Shown piece after piece: positions 10,064-18,597 of a stretch of 64,000 nt of DNA. The stretch is from Halothiobacillus sp045689735. Lineage in GTDB: Bacteria > Pseudomonadota > Gammaproteobacteria > Halothiobacillales > Halothiobacillaceae. The stretch spans positions 434,001 through 498,000 of the forward strand of contig NZ_CP142685.1 in NCBI RefSeq assembly GCF_045689735.1, given 5' to 3'. The first letter of the stretch is position 1. Each line of letters starts with the position of its first letter. The notes beneath the pieces are model-generated. The model had not been told where the DNA came from. It saw only the letters and a program-made list of their open reading frames with translations, and made no database searches. The position numbers were made by a program, and so were the translations under genes.

Positions 10064-10345
10064 TCAGTGAAACTGGCAGAAGTAGGCAGTATCGACCGTG
10101 CAGCGCATTTGCAGTTTGCTGCCGGCGGGGGCTTCAAACCGGGTGCCGGCCGGGGCGGTGAACTCGGCCGCATCGTTGATGGAGACGAACATTTCACCGG
10201 CGACCACCGTCATTGTTTCCGGCCCCTTGAGGTTGAACACATGCGTGCCCGGTAGCATCACGCCGACCGTGGCACCCGCCGCGCCATGATCGAAACGCAG
10301 GGATTGCACGGTGTCGTTGAAAAAACGGTTGTGGGTGATGGCCAT
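10064..10345 (-). CDS. ppnP: Pyrimidine/purine nucleoside phosphorylase (DUF1255, YaiE family)
   Basis: A 93-residue single-cupin protein of the PpnP family, which phosphorolyses several nucleosides to free base and ribose 1-phosphate. It matches the family over its whole length: FDHGAAGATVGVMLPG, the turn GPETMTVVAGEM, and the closing CTVDTAYFCQFH. ATG 10345 has GGAG six bases upstream. It stands alone on this strand and diverges from prfB; the gap between them holds a palindromic repeat. Confidence 0.9.
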   Translation of the reverse strand: MAITHNRFFNDTVQSLRFDHGAAGATVGVMLPGTHVFNLKGPETMTVVAGEMFVSINDAAEFTAPAGTRFEAPAGSKLQMRCTVDTAYFCQFH

Positions 10346-10391
10346 AGGATGCTCCGGGTTGGGTTGAATGAGAACGAAATGGGGGGTCGCA

Positions 10392-10435
10392 AATCAACGA
10401 CGGGTGTCGTTGTCGCGTTGGGGCATCCCTGCCCC
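10392..10435. repeat. Intergenic repeat, copy 1 (palindrome)
   Basis: The segment has the layout AATCAACGA, 18 bases, then TGGGGCATCCCTGCCCC. The last part folds as a hairpin, GGGGCA against TGCCCC with a TCCC loop. The same words at the same spacing occur at 19550-19593. It lies between divergent ppnP and prfB. It could be a REP-like element or a transcription or mRNA-stability signal. Confidence 0.6.
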
Positions 10436-10539
10436 CAAACGCACATAGTGTACGGGATTGTGTGGCGTTCGGGCAGACGCACCGGGTGGGATGCGCTACA
10501 CTTCACGGCCTTTCATTCATGCAATTCCGTTCGTTCGTC

Positions 10540-11638
10540 ATGCTGGAAATCAACCCGATCCTGTTCCGTATCAAAGACCTGTCAGCGCGCGCCGCCGCGC
10601 TTCGGGGGTATCTTTGACTTCGATGTCAAAAAAGAGCGGCTAGAAGAAGTCGATCGCGAGCTGGAGGCGCCGGATGTCTGGAACGACCCGGCGCGGGCGC
10701 AAGCGCTGGGCAAGGAACGCGCGGCACTGGAACGGGTCGTGCACACGCTCGCCAACATGGCGCAGGGCTTGGCGGATAACGCCGATCTGCTGGCCATGGC
10801 TGCGGAGGAAAACGACGAGGCATCGGTCGCGGCCATCGACCGCGATGTCGCCGAGTTTGAGCGGCAGATTGCCGATCTGGAATTCCGGCGGATGTTCTCC
10901 GGCGAAATGGATGAGGCGAATGCCTATCTCGATATTCAATCGGGGGCGGGCGGCACCGAATCGCAGGATTGGGCGAGCATCCTGCTGCGGATGTATCTGC
11001 GCTGGGGCGACCGGCGCGGCTTCAAAACCGAAGTGATGGAACTCTCCGAAGGTGAAGTGGCGGGTATCAAATCCGCTACCGTGCGGTTTGAAGGCGAATA
11101 TGCCTTCGGTTGGCTGCGCACCGAGATTGGGGTGCATCGATTGGTGCGTAAATCGCCGTTTGATTCGGATAACCGCCGCCATACCTCGTTTGCCTCCGTG
11201 TTCGTCTCGCCGGAGGTGGATGACAATATCGAAATTGAAATCAACCCGGCCGATTTGCGGGTCGATGTGTTCCGTGCATCGGGCGCGGGCGGTCAGCATG
11301 TCAACCGAACCGAGTCGGCGGTGCGGTTCACCCACATTCCTACAGGGGTGGTGGTGGCCTGTCAGGCCGAGCGCTCGCAGATTCAAAACCGCGACCGGGC
11401 GATGAAAATGCTCAAAGCCAAGCTGTATGAGCTGGAGATTCAGAAGCGCCAGGCGGTCAGCAAAGCCTTGGAAGAGACCAAATCGGATGTGTCCTGGGGC
11501 AATCAGATTCGCTCCTATGTGCTCGATCAATCGCGCATCAAGGATTTGCGTACCGGCCATGAAACCGGCAATACCCAGGCGGTGCTCGATGGCGATCTGG
11601 ATGCCTTTATCGAAGCCAGCCTCAAAAGTGGCCTTTAA
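10540..11638 (+). CDS. prfB: Peptide chain release factor 2, with programmed +1 frameshift
   Basis: RF2 ends translation at UGA and UAA. The gene is read as 10540-10614 then 10616-11638, skipping T10615 at an in-frame TGA; the product is 365 aa. The first 25 codons give MLEINPILFRIKDL...ALRGYL and the second frame continues DFDVKKERLEEVDREL, matching RF2 of other bacteria across the shift. The catalytic GGQ is present (GAGGQHVNRTESAV). An in-frame ATG at 10519 would add seven residues; ATG 10540 is preferred by homology, as neither has a clear ribosome site. lysS follows after 30 bp, a widely conserved pair. Confidence 0.96.
10604..10618 (+). promoter_or_regulatory. prfB: prfB autoregulatory +1 frameshift site
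   Basis: GGGGG (10604-10608), TAT, then CTT TGA C reproduces the classical RF2 frameshift signal: an internal Shine-Dalgarno-like run just before the slippery CTT codon and a poorly terminating TGA followed by C. When RF2 is scarce, the ribosome slips by +1 and makes full RF2; when it is plentiful, translation stops after 25 codons. Confidence 0.95.
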
Positions 11639-11668
11639 TTTTAAGTCAATAAGTTACGAGAACTGACG

Positions 11669-13171
11669 ATGTCTGAAACCGAACACGCGCCCGTTGTTGA
11701 CGAAAACCATCTGATTGCCGAGCGTCGGGACAAGCTGAAAAAGCTTCGTGCCGAGGGGATCGCTTTTCCGAACGATTTTCGGCGGGATGCGGCCGCAGGG
11801 GAATTGCAGGCCGAGTACGGCGACAAGGATGCCGCCTGGTTTGCTGACAACCCGCGTCGCGTGGTGGTGGCTGGCCGGATCATGGCCAAGCGGATCATGG
11901 GCAAGGCCAGTTTTCTGTCGATTCTCGATCACAGTGGCCGCATCCAGTTGTATGTCACCCGCGACGATCTGGGCGAGGCGGCCTATCAGGCATTCAAGAC
12001 CTGGGACATCGGCGACATCATCGGCGCCGAGGGCGCTTTGTTCCGCACGAACAAAGGCGAGCTGTCGGTGCATGTCGAGCGGCTCCGGCTGTTGACCAAA
12101 TCCCTGCGCCCGCTGCCGGATAAATTCCACGGCATGGCCGATACCGAGCAGCGCTACCGTCAGCGCTATGTCGATCTCATCATGAACGAGCCGGTACGAG
12201 AGACCTTCCGCAAACGCACGCAGATCATCCAGTTCATTCGCAACTATTTGAATGAGCGCCAGTTTCTGGAGGTCGAGACGCCGATGATGCATGTCATCCC
12301 CGGCGGGGCATCGGCGCGGCCGTTCACTACATACCACAATGCGCTCGATATGGATTTGTTCCTGCGTATCGCGCCGGAGCTGTATCTCAAGCGGCTGGTG
12401 GTCGGCGGCTTCGAGCGGGTGTACGAGATCAACCGCAACTTCCGCAATGAAGGGCTATCGACCCGGCACAATCCCGAATTCACCATGATCGAGTTTTATC
12501 AGGCCTATGCCGATTATGTCGATCTGATGAATCTGACCGAAGATTTGCTGCGTCAGTTGGCCTTGACCGTCTGCGGTTCCACGACCGTGACCTATCAAGG
12601 CACCGAATTTGATCTCGGTCAGCCGTTTGCACGCCTGACGGTGGTGGACGCCATCCTCGCGCACAACCCGACTATCACGCGCGCGCAGTTGGAAAATCTG
12701 CCCTCCGCCCGCGCCGTGGCTGAGGGACTGGGGATTGCGGTCAAGGATTCCTGGGGGCTGGGCAAAATCCAGATCGAAATTTTCGAGGAAACGGCCGAGC
12801 ACCAGCTCATTCAGCCAACCTTCATCACCGAATATCCGGCGGAAATCTCGCCACTGGCGCGGCGCAACGATGCCAACCCGTTCGTGACCGACCGGTTCGA
12901 GTTTTTCATCGGCGGGCGTGAGATTGCCAACGGCTTCTCCGAGCTCAACGATGCCGAAGACCAGGCCGAGCGCTTCATGGCGCAGGTGGCGGAAAAAGAC
13001 GCGGGCGATGACGAGGCAATGCATTTCGATGCCGACTACATCCGCGCGCTCGAACACGGCTTGCCGCCGACTGCGGGGGAAGGCATCGGGATCGACCGGC
13101 TGGTGATGTTTCTCACCGATTCGCCGTCCATCCGCGATGTGCTGCTGTTCCCGCACATGCGCCCGGAATAA
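11669..13171 (+). CDS. lysS: Lysyl-tRNA synthetase, class II
   Basis: Charges tRNA-Lys with lysine. At 500 aa it has the usual length for the bacterial class II enzyme. An N-terminal OB-fold anticodon-binding domain (about residues 65-165; VVVAGRIMAKRIMGKASF) is followed by the class II core: motif 1 near FLEVETPMMHVIPGGA, motif 2 in FRNEGLSTRHNPEFTMIEFY, and motif 3 in GIGIDRLVMFLTDSPSIRD. It lies 30 bp after prfB and 29 bp before mrp, so the three probably share transcripts. Confidence 0.97.
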   Translation: MSETEHAPVVDENHLIAERRDKLKKLRAEGIAFPNDFRRDAAAGELQAEYGDKDAAWFADNPRRVVVAGRIMAKRIMGKASFLSILDHSGRIQLYVTRDDLGEAAYQAFKTWDIGDIIGAEGALFRTNKGELSVHVERLRLLTKSLRPLPDKFHGMADTEQRYRQRYVDLIMNEPVRETFRKRTQIIQFIRNYLNERQFLEVETPMMHVIPGGASARPFTTYHNALDMDLFLRIAPELYLKRLVVGGFERVYEINRNFRNEGLSTRHNPEFTMIEFYQAYADYVDLMNLTEDLLRQLALTVCGSTTVTYQGTEFDLGQPFARLTVVDAILAHNPTITRAQLENLPSARAVAEGLGIAVKDSWGLGKIQIEIFEETAEHQLIQPTFITEYPAEISPLARRNDANPFVTDRFEFFIGGREIANGFSELNDAEDQAERFMAQVAEKDAGDDEAMHFDADYIRALEHGLPPTAGEGIGIDRLVMFLTDSPSIRDVLLFPHMRPE

Positions 13172-13200
13172 TCCCCCCTTGCGGGTGTCAGGAGCCGTCC

Positions 13201-14313
13201 ATGTTTGGATTGTTTGGCCAGAAGATCGATCCCGAGAAATCCGCCGCGCTGCGCGCCCGGCTTGAGGGCTGGGTCGATCCGCTCAATCAGCAGACTTTGG
13301 GCGAGGCGGGGGTCATCGAGCGCGCGGAAGTAGTGGGCAAAACCGCGCAGATTGCGCTGGTTTTCGACTACCCCGCCGCCGGGCTGGAGGCGGAGCGTGT
13401 CGCGGCCTTCACCGCCTTGGCGCGCACGGTGCCTGCGGTTGAACAGGTCGAGGTGACGCTGGCCTTCGTCAGTCCGCTGGGCAGCCAGCAGCAGGGGCGG
13501 CCACTGCCGGGTGTGCGCAACCTCATCGCCGTGGCCTCCGGCAAGGGTGGGGTGGGCAAATCCACCACCAGCGTGAATCTCGCGTTGGCGCTGGCCGCCG
13601 AAGGCGCCGTGGTTGGCCTGCTCGATGCCGATATTTACGGCCCAAGCCAACCGCTGATGCTCGGCAGCAAACAGACCCCGGCGGTCAATGCGGATCGTTC
13701 CATGGCGCCCGTGTTGGCGCATGGCCTGCAGACGATGTCGATCGGCTATCTGGTCGATGAGGCGCAGGCCATGATCTGGCGCGGGCCGATGGTGACTTCC
13801 GCGCTGATGCAGTTGCTCAACGATACCCGCTGGGCCGATCTGGATTATCTGATCGTCGATATGCCGCCGGGCACCGGCGATATTCAGCTCACACTCGCGC
13901 AAAAAGTGCCGGTGGCCGGGGCGGTCATCGTCACGACGCCGCAGGACATCGCCCTGCTGGATGCCCGCAAGGCCATCACGATGTTCGACAAGGTCAATAT
14001 TCCGGTGCTGGGTGTGATCGAAAACATGTCCGTGCATATTTGTTCGAACTGCGGCCACGCCGAGCCGATTTTTGGTCAGGGCGGGGGCGAAAAGCTCGCC
14101 GCTGAACTGGGGGTCGGGTTGCTGGGTCAGTTGCCGCTCGATCTGCGTATCCGTGTCGATGTCGATGACGGGCAGCCAACCGTGGTGCGGGCACCGGATT
14201 CGGCCATTGCCCTGGCCTATCGGCGGCTGGCCCGGCAGACGGCGGCGGCGTTGGGGCGGCAGGTGCGGGCCGCGCAGGGATCGGATCTGCCGCCGATCAC
14301 GGTGGAAGAGTAA
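13201..14313 (+). CDS. mrp: Iron-sulfur cluster carrier protein, Mrp/ApbC P-loop ATPase
   Basis: A 370-residue Mrp/NBP35-type ATPase that binds and passes on Fe-S clusters in the cytoplasm. An N-terminal DUF59/MIP18-like domain (residues 1-95) is followed by the deviant Walker A motif ASGKGGVGKSTTSVNLA, a Walker B region (LIVDMPPGTGD) and the cluster-binding CxxC (CSNCGHAEPIFG). ATG 13201 is 29 bp after lysS. Domain order and length are those of gammaproteobacterial ApbC. Confidence 0.95.
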   Translation: MFGLFGQKIDPEKSAALRARLEGWVDPLNQQTLGEAGVIERAEVVGKTAQIALVFDYPAAGLEAERVAAFTALARTVPAVEQVEVTLAFVSPLGSQQQGRPLPGVRNLIAVASGKGGVGKSTTSVNLALALAAEGAVVGLLDADIYGPSQPLMLGSKQTPAVNADRSMAPVLAHGLQTMSIGYLVDEAQAMIWRGPMVTSALMQLLNDTRWADLDYLIVDMPPGTGDIQLTLAQKVPVAGAVIVTTPQDIALLDARKAITMFDKVNIPVLGVIENMSVHICSNCGHAEPIFGQGGGEKLAAELGVGLLGQLPLDLRIRVDVDDGQPTVVRAPDSAIALAYRRLARQTAAALGRQVRAAQGSDLPPITVEE

Positions 14314-14407
14314 GCGCCGGACGGTCGCCGGCCTTGAGTCGATGCTGATGATGCGCGCCCGTTTTGGGCGTATTTGCCGCAAGGCGTGTGGATAAGGAGA
14401 AACAGTG

Positions 14408-14908
14408 ATGAGTACGGTAACTTTTCTGGGGAATCCCGTTCAGGTGGCTGGCCGCTTGCCGGTGGTTGGGCAGGCGGCGCCGGCGTTTACGCTCACCAAT
14501 GCGGATTTGAGCGAAGTGTCTCTGGCGGATTTTTCGGGCAAGCCGCTGATCCTGAACATTTTTCCGAGCCTGGATACCCCGACTTGCGCGCAGTCGGTGC
14601 GGTCGTTCAATCAGGCGGCCGTTGCCAATCCCCATTTGACGGTGCTGTGCATCTCGGCTGATCTGCCGTTTGCGCAAAGCCGGTTTTGTGGCGCGGAAGG
14701 ATTGGATCGGGTGATGAATCTCTCGACCTTCCGTCATCCGGAGTTTCTGACGGACTACGGCGTGGCAATCGCCGATTCCGCCCTGCGCGGGCTGGCGGCG
14801 CGCGCCGTGGTGGTGCTGGATGCCGCGCACCGGGTGGTGCATGTGGAACTCGTGGCCGAGATCGCCGACGAACCCAACTATGCGGCGGCCTTGGCTGCGT
14901 TGGCGTGA
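14408..14908 (+). CDS. tpx: Thiol peroxidase, 2-Cys peroxiredoxin
   Basis: A 166-residue atypical 2-Cys peroxiredoxin that reduces hydroperoxides with thioredoxin. The peroxidatic Cys is in PSLDTPTCAQSVRSFN and the resolving Cys in SRFCGAEGLDRV, at the spacing typical of Tpx. AAGGAG at 14393-14398 favours ATG 14408; a GTG three bases earlier is possible. Its stop overlaps the GTG of the next gene (GTGA), suggesting translational coupling. It follows mrp after a 94-bp gap, so it may have its own promoter. Confidence 0.95.
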   Translation: MSTVTFLGNPVQVAGRLPVVGQAAPAFTLTNADLSEVSLADFSGKPLILNIFPSLDTPTCAQSVRSFNQAAVANPHLTVLCISADLPFAQSRFCGAEGLDRVMNLSTFRHPEFLTDYGVAIADSALRGLAARAVVVLDAAHRVVHVELVAEIADEPNYAAALAALA

Positions 14909-15825
14909 GCCGGATCCCCGCACGCCGTCTGGGCATCGACCTCGGCGGCACCAAAATCGAAGTCGCCGTTCTCGATGCCGAGGGCGGCTTTCTTTTTCGT
15001 GAGCGCTGCTCGACCCCGCAGGGGGATTATGCCGGCACGATCGAGGCCATCGCCGGGTTGGTCGCCACAGCGGAGCAGGCCGTCGGCCCGGTCGATTCGA
15101 TCGGCATCGGCACGCCGGGCACCCGCTCCCCGCAAACCGGGTTGATGAAAAACGCCAATTCGGTGGTGCTCAATCAGCGCCCGCTGCAACGCGATCTCGA
15201 AGCGCGACTGGGGCGCGGCCTTGTCATGGCCAATGACGCGAATTGTCTGGCCTTGTCGGAAGCCCACGGCGGGGCGGCAGCGGGGGCGCGGACGGTGTTC
15301 GGCGTGATTCTCGGCACCGGGGTCGGCGGTGCGCTGGTGGTGGATGGGCAGGTGCTGGCCGGAGCGCATGGCATTGCCGGGGAATGGGGACATAACCCCT
15401 TGCCCTGGCCGAGCCCGGCGGAGCTTGCCGTACCGCCCTGTTGGTGCGGCAAAACGGGGTGCCTGGAGACCTGGCTGTCCGGCCCTGGTTTTGCCGCCGA
15501 TTTTCGGCGCGGCGGCGGAGCGCCGATGCCCGCCGTGGCGATCATCGAGGCGGCCACGGCGGGGGATGCGCAGGCACAGGCGGCGCTCGATCGTTATATC
15601 GACCGTCTGGCACGCGGGTTGGCCACCGTCATCAACCTGTTCGACCCCGAAGTGATCGTCCTCGGTGGTGGCCTGTCGAATGTGGCGGCGCTTTATGCGG
15701 CGGTGCCCGCACGCTGGCAGGACTGGGTGTTTTCCGACCCGATTCAAACCCGCCTGGTGCCCCCGCGTTTTGGCGATTCCTCCGGGGTGCGCGGGGCGGC
15801 CTTTCTTCCGGAATTTGGCCAATGA
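14905..15825 (+). CDS. ROK-family sugar kinase (fructokinase/glucokinase-like)
   Basis: A 306-residue ROK kinase that probably phosphorylates a hexose or amino-sugar with ATP. It shows GIDLGGTKIEV (phosphate-1), the sugar-contact region GTPGTRSP, ANDANCLALSE with the catalytic Asp, GTGVGGALVVDG (phosphate-2), GEWGHN, and the ROK zinc cluster CWCGKTGCLE. The GTG start at 14905 overlaps the tpx stop; reading further upstream would run through tpx. Its stop overlaps the arsB start (ATGA). The substrate cannot be set from sequence; E. coli Mak (fructokinase) has the same zinc motif. Confidence 0.88.
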   Translation: MSRIPARRLGIDLGGTKIEVAVLDAEGGFLFRERCSTPQGDYAGTIEAIAGLVATAEQAVGPVDSIGIGTPGTRSPQTGLMKNANSVVLNQRPLQRDLEARLGRGLVMANDANCLALSEAHGGAAAGARTVFGVILGTGVGGALVVDGQVLAGAHGIAGEWGHNPLPWPSPAELAVPPCWCGKTGCLETWLSGPGFAADFRRGGGAPMPAVAIIEAATAGDAQAQAALDRYIDRLARGLATVINLFDPEVIVLGGGLSNVAALYAAVPARWQDWVFSDPIQTRLVPPRFGDSSGVRGAAFLPEFGQ

Positions 15826-17120
15826 CGGCAGCGCTGATTTTTCTGCTGACGCTCGCGCTGGTGCTCTGGCAGCCGAAGATCGGCCGCTGGCGACTCGGGA
15901 TTGGCTGGAGCGCTACCTTGGGCGCGGCGGCGGCGCTGGGGTTCGGGGTGATGCAATGGCAGGACATTCCGGTGGTCTGGGGGATCGTCTGGAATGCCAC
16001 CTTCACCTTCATCGCGCTGATCGTCATCAGTCTGTTACTCGACGAAGCCGGGTTTTTCACCTATATCGCCGTGCAGGTGGCGCGGGCGGCGGGCGGGCGG
16101 GGGCCGCGGTTGTTCAGCTTTCTGGTGCTCCTGGGGGCGGCGGTCTCGGCGCTGTTCGCCAATGACGGTGCCGCGCTGATTCTGACGCCGATCGTGCTTG
16201 GGATTCTGCTGGCACTGCGCTTCACGCCGGCGGCCACCCTGGCCTTCGTGATGGCGGCGGGATTCATCGCAGATACGGCGAGCCTGCCGCTGCCGGTTTC
16301 GAATCTCGTGAACATCATCGTGGCGGATTACTTCCACTTGAGTTTTGCGGCCTACACCTCGGTGATGTTGCCGGTAACGCTGGTGGCGGTGCTGGCCTCG
16401 CTCGGCGTGTTGTGGGGATACTATCGCGCGGAGATTCCCAGGCAGTATCCGGTGATGGCGCTTGAACCGCCGCAGCGGATGATCCGCGATCGGCGGGTGT
16501 TCCGCGCGGGCTGGGCGGTGCTCGGCTGGCTGTTGTTCGGCTTTTTCGTACTTGATGCCTGGGGTGTGCCGGTCAGTGCGGTGGCTGGCGCCGGTGCCTT
16601 GGTGCTGCTCGGGCTCGCGCGGCGGGGAAAAATCATCGACACGCAGGCCGTACTCAAACAGGCACCCTGGTCGGTGGTGGTGTTCTCGCTCGGCATGTAT
16701 CTCGTGGTCTATGGCTTGAGCCATGCGGGGCTGACGGAGCACCTCGCGGATGGGTTCCGCCATCTGGCCGATTACGGGGTTTGGGGTGCCGCCTTGGGGA
16801 CGGGCGTGACCATGGCGGTACTCTCGGCGGGTCTGAACAACCTGCCTGCGGTATTGATCGGCTCGCTCGCCATCGATGGCAGCGGGGCAACGGGTGCCGT
16901 TCAATCGGCCATGGTGTACGCCAACATCATCGGCTGTGACCTGGGCCCGAAATTCACGCCGATCGGTAGTCTTGCAACCTTGCTCTGGCTGCATGTGCTG
17001 GCGAGAAAGCATGTGGTGATCGGTTGGGGTTATTACCTGCGCGTGGGTTTGGTGCTGACCACGCCGGTGCTGTTGTTGACGCTGCTGGCGCTGGCCGCGC
17101 GGCTGACGCTGGGGGGCTGA
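15822..17120 (+). CDS. arsB: Arsenite efflux pump membrane protein ArsB
   Basis: A 432-residue integral membrane protein of the ArsB/NhaD ion-transporter group that exports arsenite or antimonite. It matches ArsB along its length: IGWSATLGA, DIPVVWGIVWNATFTFIAL, SALFANDGAALILTPIVLG, GFIADTASLPLPVSNLVNI, APWSVVVFSLGMYLVVYGL and IGCDLGPKFTPIGSLATLLW. About 11-12 hydrophobic segments are visible. No arsR, arsC, arsA or arsD lies nearby, so it is not in an ars operon; it sits between a ROK kinase (4-bp overlap) and xseA (1-bp gap). Constitutive expression from the chain is likely. Confidence 0.92.
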   Translation: MTAALIFLLTLALVLWQPKIGRWRLGIGWSATLGAAAALGFGVMQWQDIPVVWGIVWNATFTFIALIVISLLLDEAGFFTYIAVQVARAAGGRGPRLFSFLVLLGAAVSALFANDGAALILTPIVLGILLALRFTPAATLAFVMAAGFIADTASLPLPVSNLVNIIVADYFHLSFAAYTSVMLPVTLVAVLASLGVLWGYYRAEIPRQYPVMALEPPQRMIRDRRVFRAGWAVLGWLLFGFFVLDAWGVPVSAVAGAGALVLLGLARRGKIIDTQAVLKQAPWSVVVFSLGMYLVVYGLSHAGLTEHLADGFRHLADYGVWGAALGTGVTMAVLSAGLNNLPAVLIGSLAIDGSGATGAVQSAMVYANIIGCDLGPKFTPIGSLATLLWLHVLARKHVVIGWGYYLRVGLVLTTPVLLLTLLALAARLTLGG

Positions 17121-17121
17121 G

Positions 17122-18597
17122 ATGGGTTCGGTGTTGTCGGTGAGTTCGCTCAACGAGCTGGCACGGCAAGTGCTCGAAACCGGCATTGGCCGGGTGCAGG
17201 TGACCGGCGAGATTCGCGGCTGGACGCGCGCGGCATCCGGACATGTGTATTTCCAGCTCAAGGACGACCGCGCCGAGGTGCGCTGCGCCTTGTTTCGCCC
17301 CCACGCGCAGCGCCTGCGCACGCAGTTTGAGAGCGGCGATGCCGTGATCGTGCACGGCACGGTGTCGCTGTATGCCCCGCGCGGTGATTTCCAGCTGATT
17401 GCGACCCATCTGGAACCCGCCGGTGATGGCCGTCTGGCGGCATTATTCGAGGCGCTCAAGAAAAAACTCGCCGCAGAAGGGCTGTTCGATGCCGCGCGAA
17501 AACGCCCGTTGCCCGCCTGGCCTAAGCATATCGGGGTGATCACCTCGGCGGCGGGGGCGGCGCTGCATGATGTCGAAGTCACCTTGCTGCGGCGACTGCC
17601 GTGGCTGCGCATCAGCCTGTGGCCGGTCGCGGTGCAGGGCGAATCTGCGGCGGCGGAGCTGACGGCGGCAGTGGCCAGCGTGACGGCGGGTCAGGTCGAT
17701 GTGCTGCTGCTGGTGCGCGGCGGTGGCTCGATGAGCGATCTGTGGGCATTCAATGATGAGGCGCTGGTGCGGGCGATTGCCGCCTGCCCTGTGCCGGTCA
17801 TCAGTGGGGTGGGGCATGAAATCGATTTCACCCTCAGTGATTTCGTCGCCGATGTGCGCGCCGCCACCCCCACGGCTGCGGCCGAGCTGGCGACGCCGAT
17901 CACCGCGCTCGAATTGCGGGCTCGAACCGATGCGGTGCTTGCCCGCCTCCATCAGCGATTCGACGCGCGTTTTGCGGGACTGAGTCAGCGGGTGGACGAA
18001 CTCACGCTGCGCCTGCAACGCGGGCTGCGGCATGGGCTGGCGCCGGCAGCGGCTCGCCGGCTCGCCAGCGCGCAGGCTCGGTTGCCGATTGCCTTGGGCA
18101 AGCGACTCGCGCCCTACCGTCAACGGCTGGCACAGTGGGAACGCCGGTTGTTACAGGCGCACCCGCGTCAGCGCCTGGCGGCGCAGCGGCAGCGGCAGGA
18201 TGCCTTGCGCGCCCAACTGGATCGGGCGATGAGTCGGCAGCTTGCCGCATGCCGGCAGCAAGAAACCCGGCTGACGATGCGGCTCGATCCTCGGCATTGG
18301 CTCAGCCCGTGGCAGGCAACGGCCAGGCGGCTCGAGGAATCCCCGTCGCGTCTGCTGCGGCAGCTTCTGCAATTGGTGGCCGAGCGGCGGCAACGGGTGG
18401 CTGCGCGGGCGGCCATGCTCGATGCGCTGTCCCCGACCCGGGTACTCGAACGGGGCTACAGCGTGGTGCAACGCCCCGACGGACATATCCCCAACGCGGC
18501 AGAGCTTGCCGAGGCGTTGGATACCGCCGCGCCCGTGACGCTTTCCCTGCGCTTTGCCGATGGTTCGGTCACGATCGATGCCTTGCCGCCGTCATGA
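17122..18597 (+). CDS. xseA: Exodeoxyribonuclease VII large subunit
   Basis: The catalytic subunit of ExoVII, which degrades single-stranded DNA from both ends. The 491-residue protein starts with an OB-fold (VQVTGEIRGWTRAASGHVYFQLKDD, residues 24-100). The nuclease core carries GVITSAAGAALHD, VLLLVRGGGSMSDLWAFND and GVGHEIDFTLSDFVADVRAATPTAAAE. A long Arg/Gln/Ala-rich helical region, probably coiled coil, precedes the conserved tail LSPTRVLERGYSVV. xseB is not in the window. Its stop overlaps the next ATG (ATGA). Confidence 0.95.
   Translation: MGSVLSVSSLNELARQVLETGIGRVQVTGEIRGWTRAASGHVYFQLKDDRAEVRCALFRPHAQRLRTQFESGDAVIVHGTVSLYAPRGDFQLIATHLEPAGDGRLAALFEALKKKLAAEGLFDAARKRPLPAWPKHIGVITSAAGAALHDVEVTLLRRLPWLRISLWPVAVQGESAAAELTAAVASVTAGQVDVLLLVRGGGSMSDLWAFNDEALVRAIAACPVPVISGVGHEIDFTLSDFVADVRAATPTAAAELATPITALELRARTDAVLARLHQRFDARFAGLSQRVDELTLRLQRGLRHGLAPAAARRLASAQARLPIALGKRLAPYRQRLAQWERRLLQAHPRQRLAAQRQRQDALRAQLDRAMSRQLAACRQQETRLTMRLDPRHWLSPWQATARRLEESPSRLLRQLLQLVAERRQRVAARAAMLDALSPTRVLERGYSVVQRPDGHIPNAAELAEALDTAAPVTLSLRFADGSVTIDALPPS

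Noticed and set aside
10286..10615. In-frame upstream extension of prfB from 10286
   Set aside because: The residues are unlike RF2; the real N-terminus is in the other frame before the programmed frameshift.
13036..14382. Open frame of 448 codons on the minus strand
   Set aside because: It is antisense to mrp and the end of lysS; it is a shadow of high-GC coding DNA.
16035..17612. Open frame of 525 codons on the minus strand
   Set aside because: It is antisense to arsB and the start of xseA; composition is His/Arg/Gln-rich without domains.
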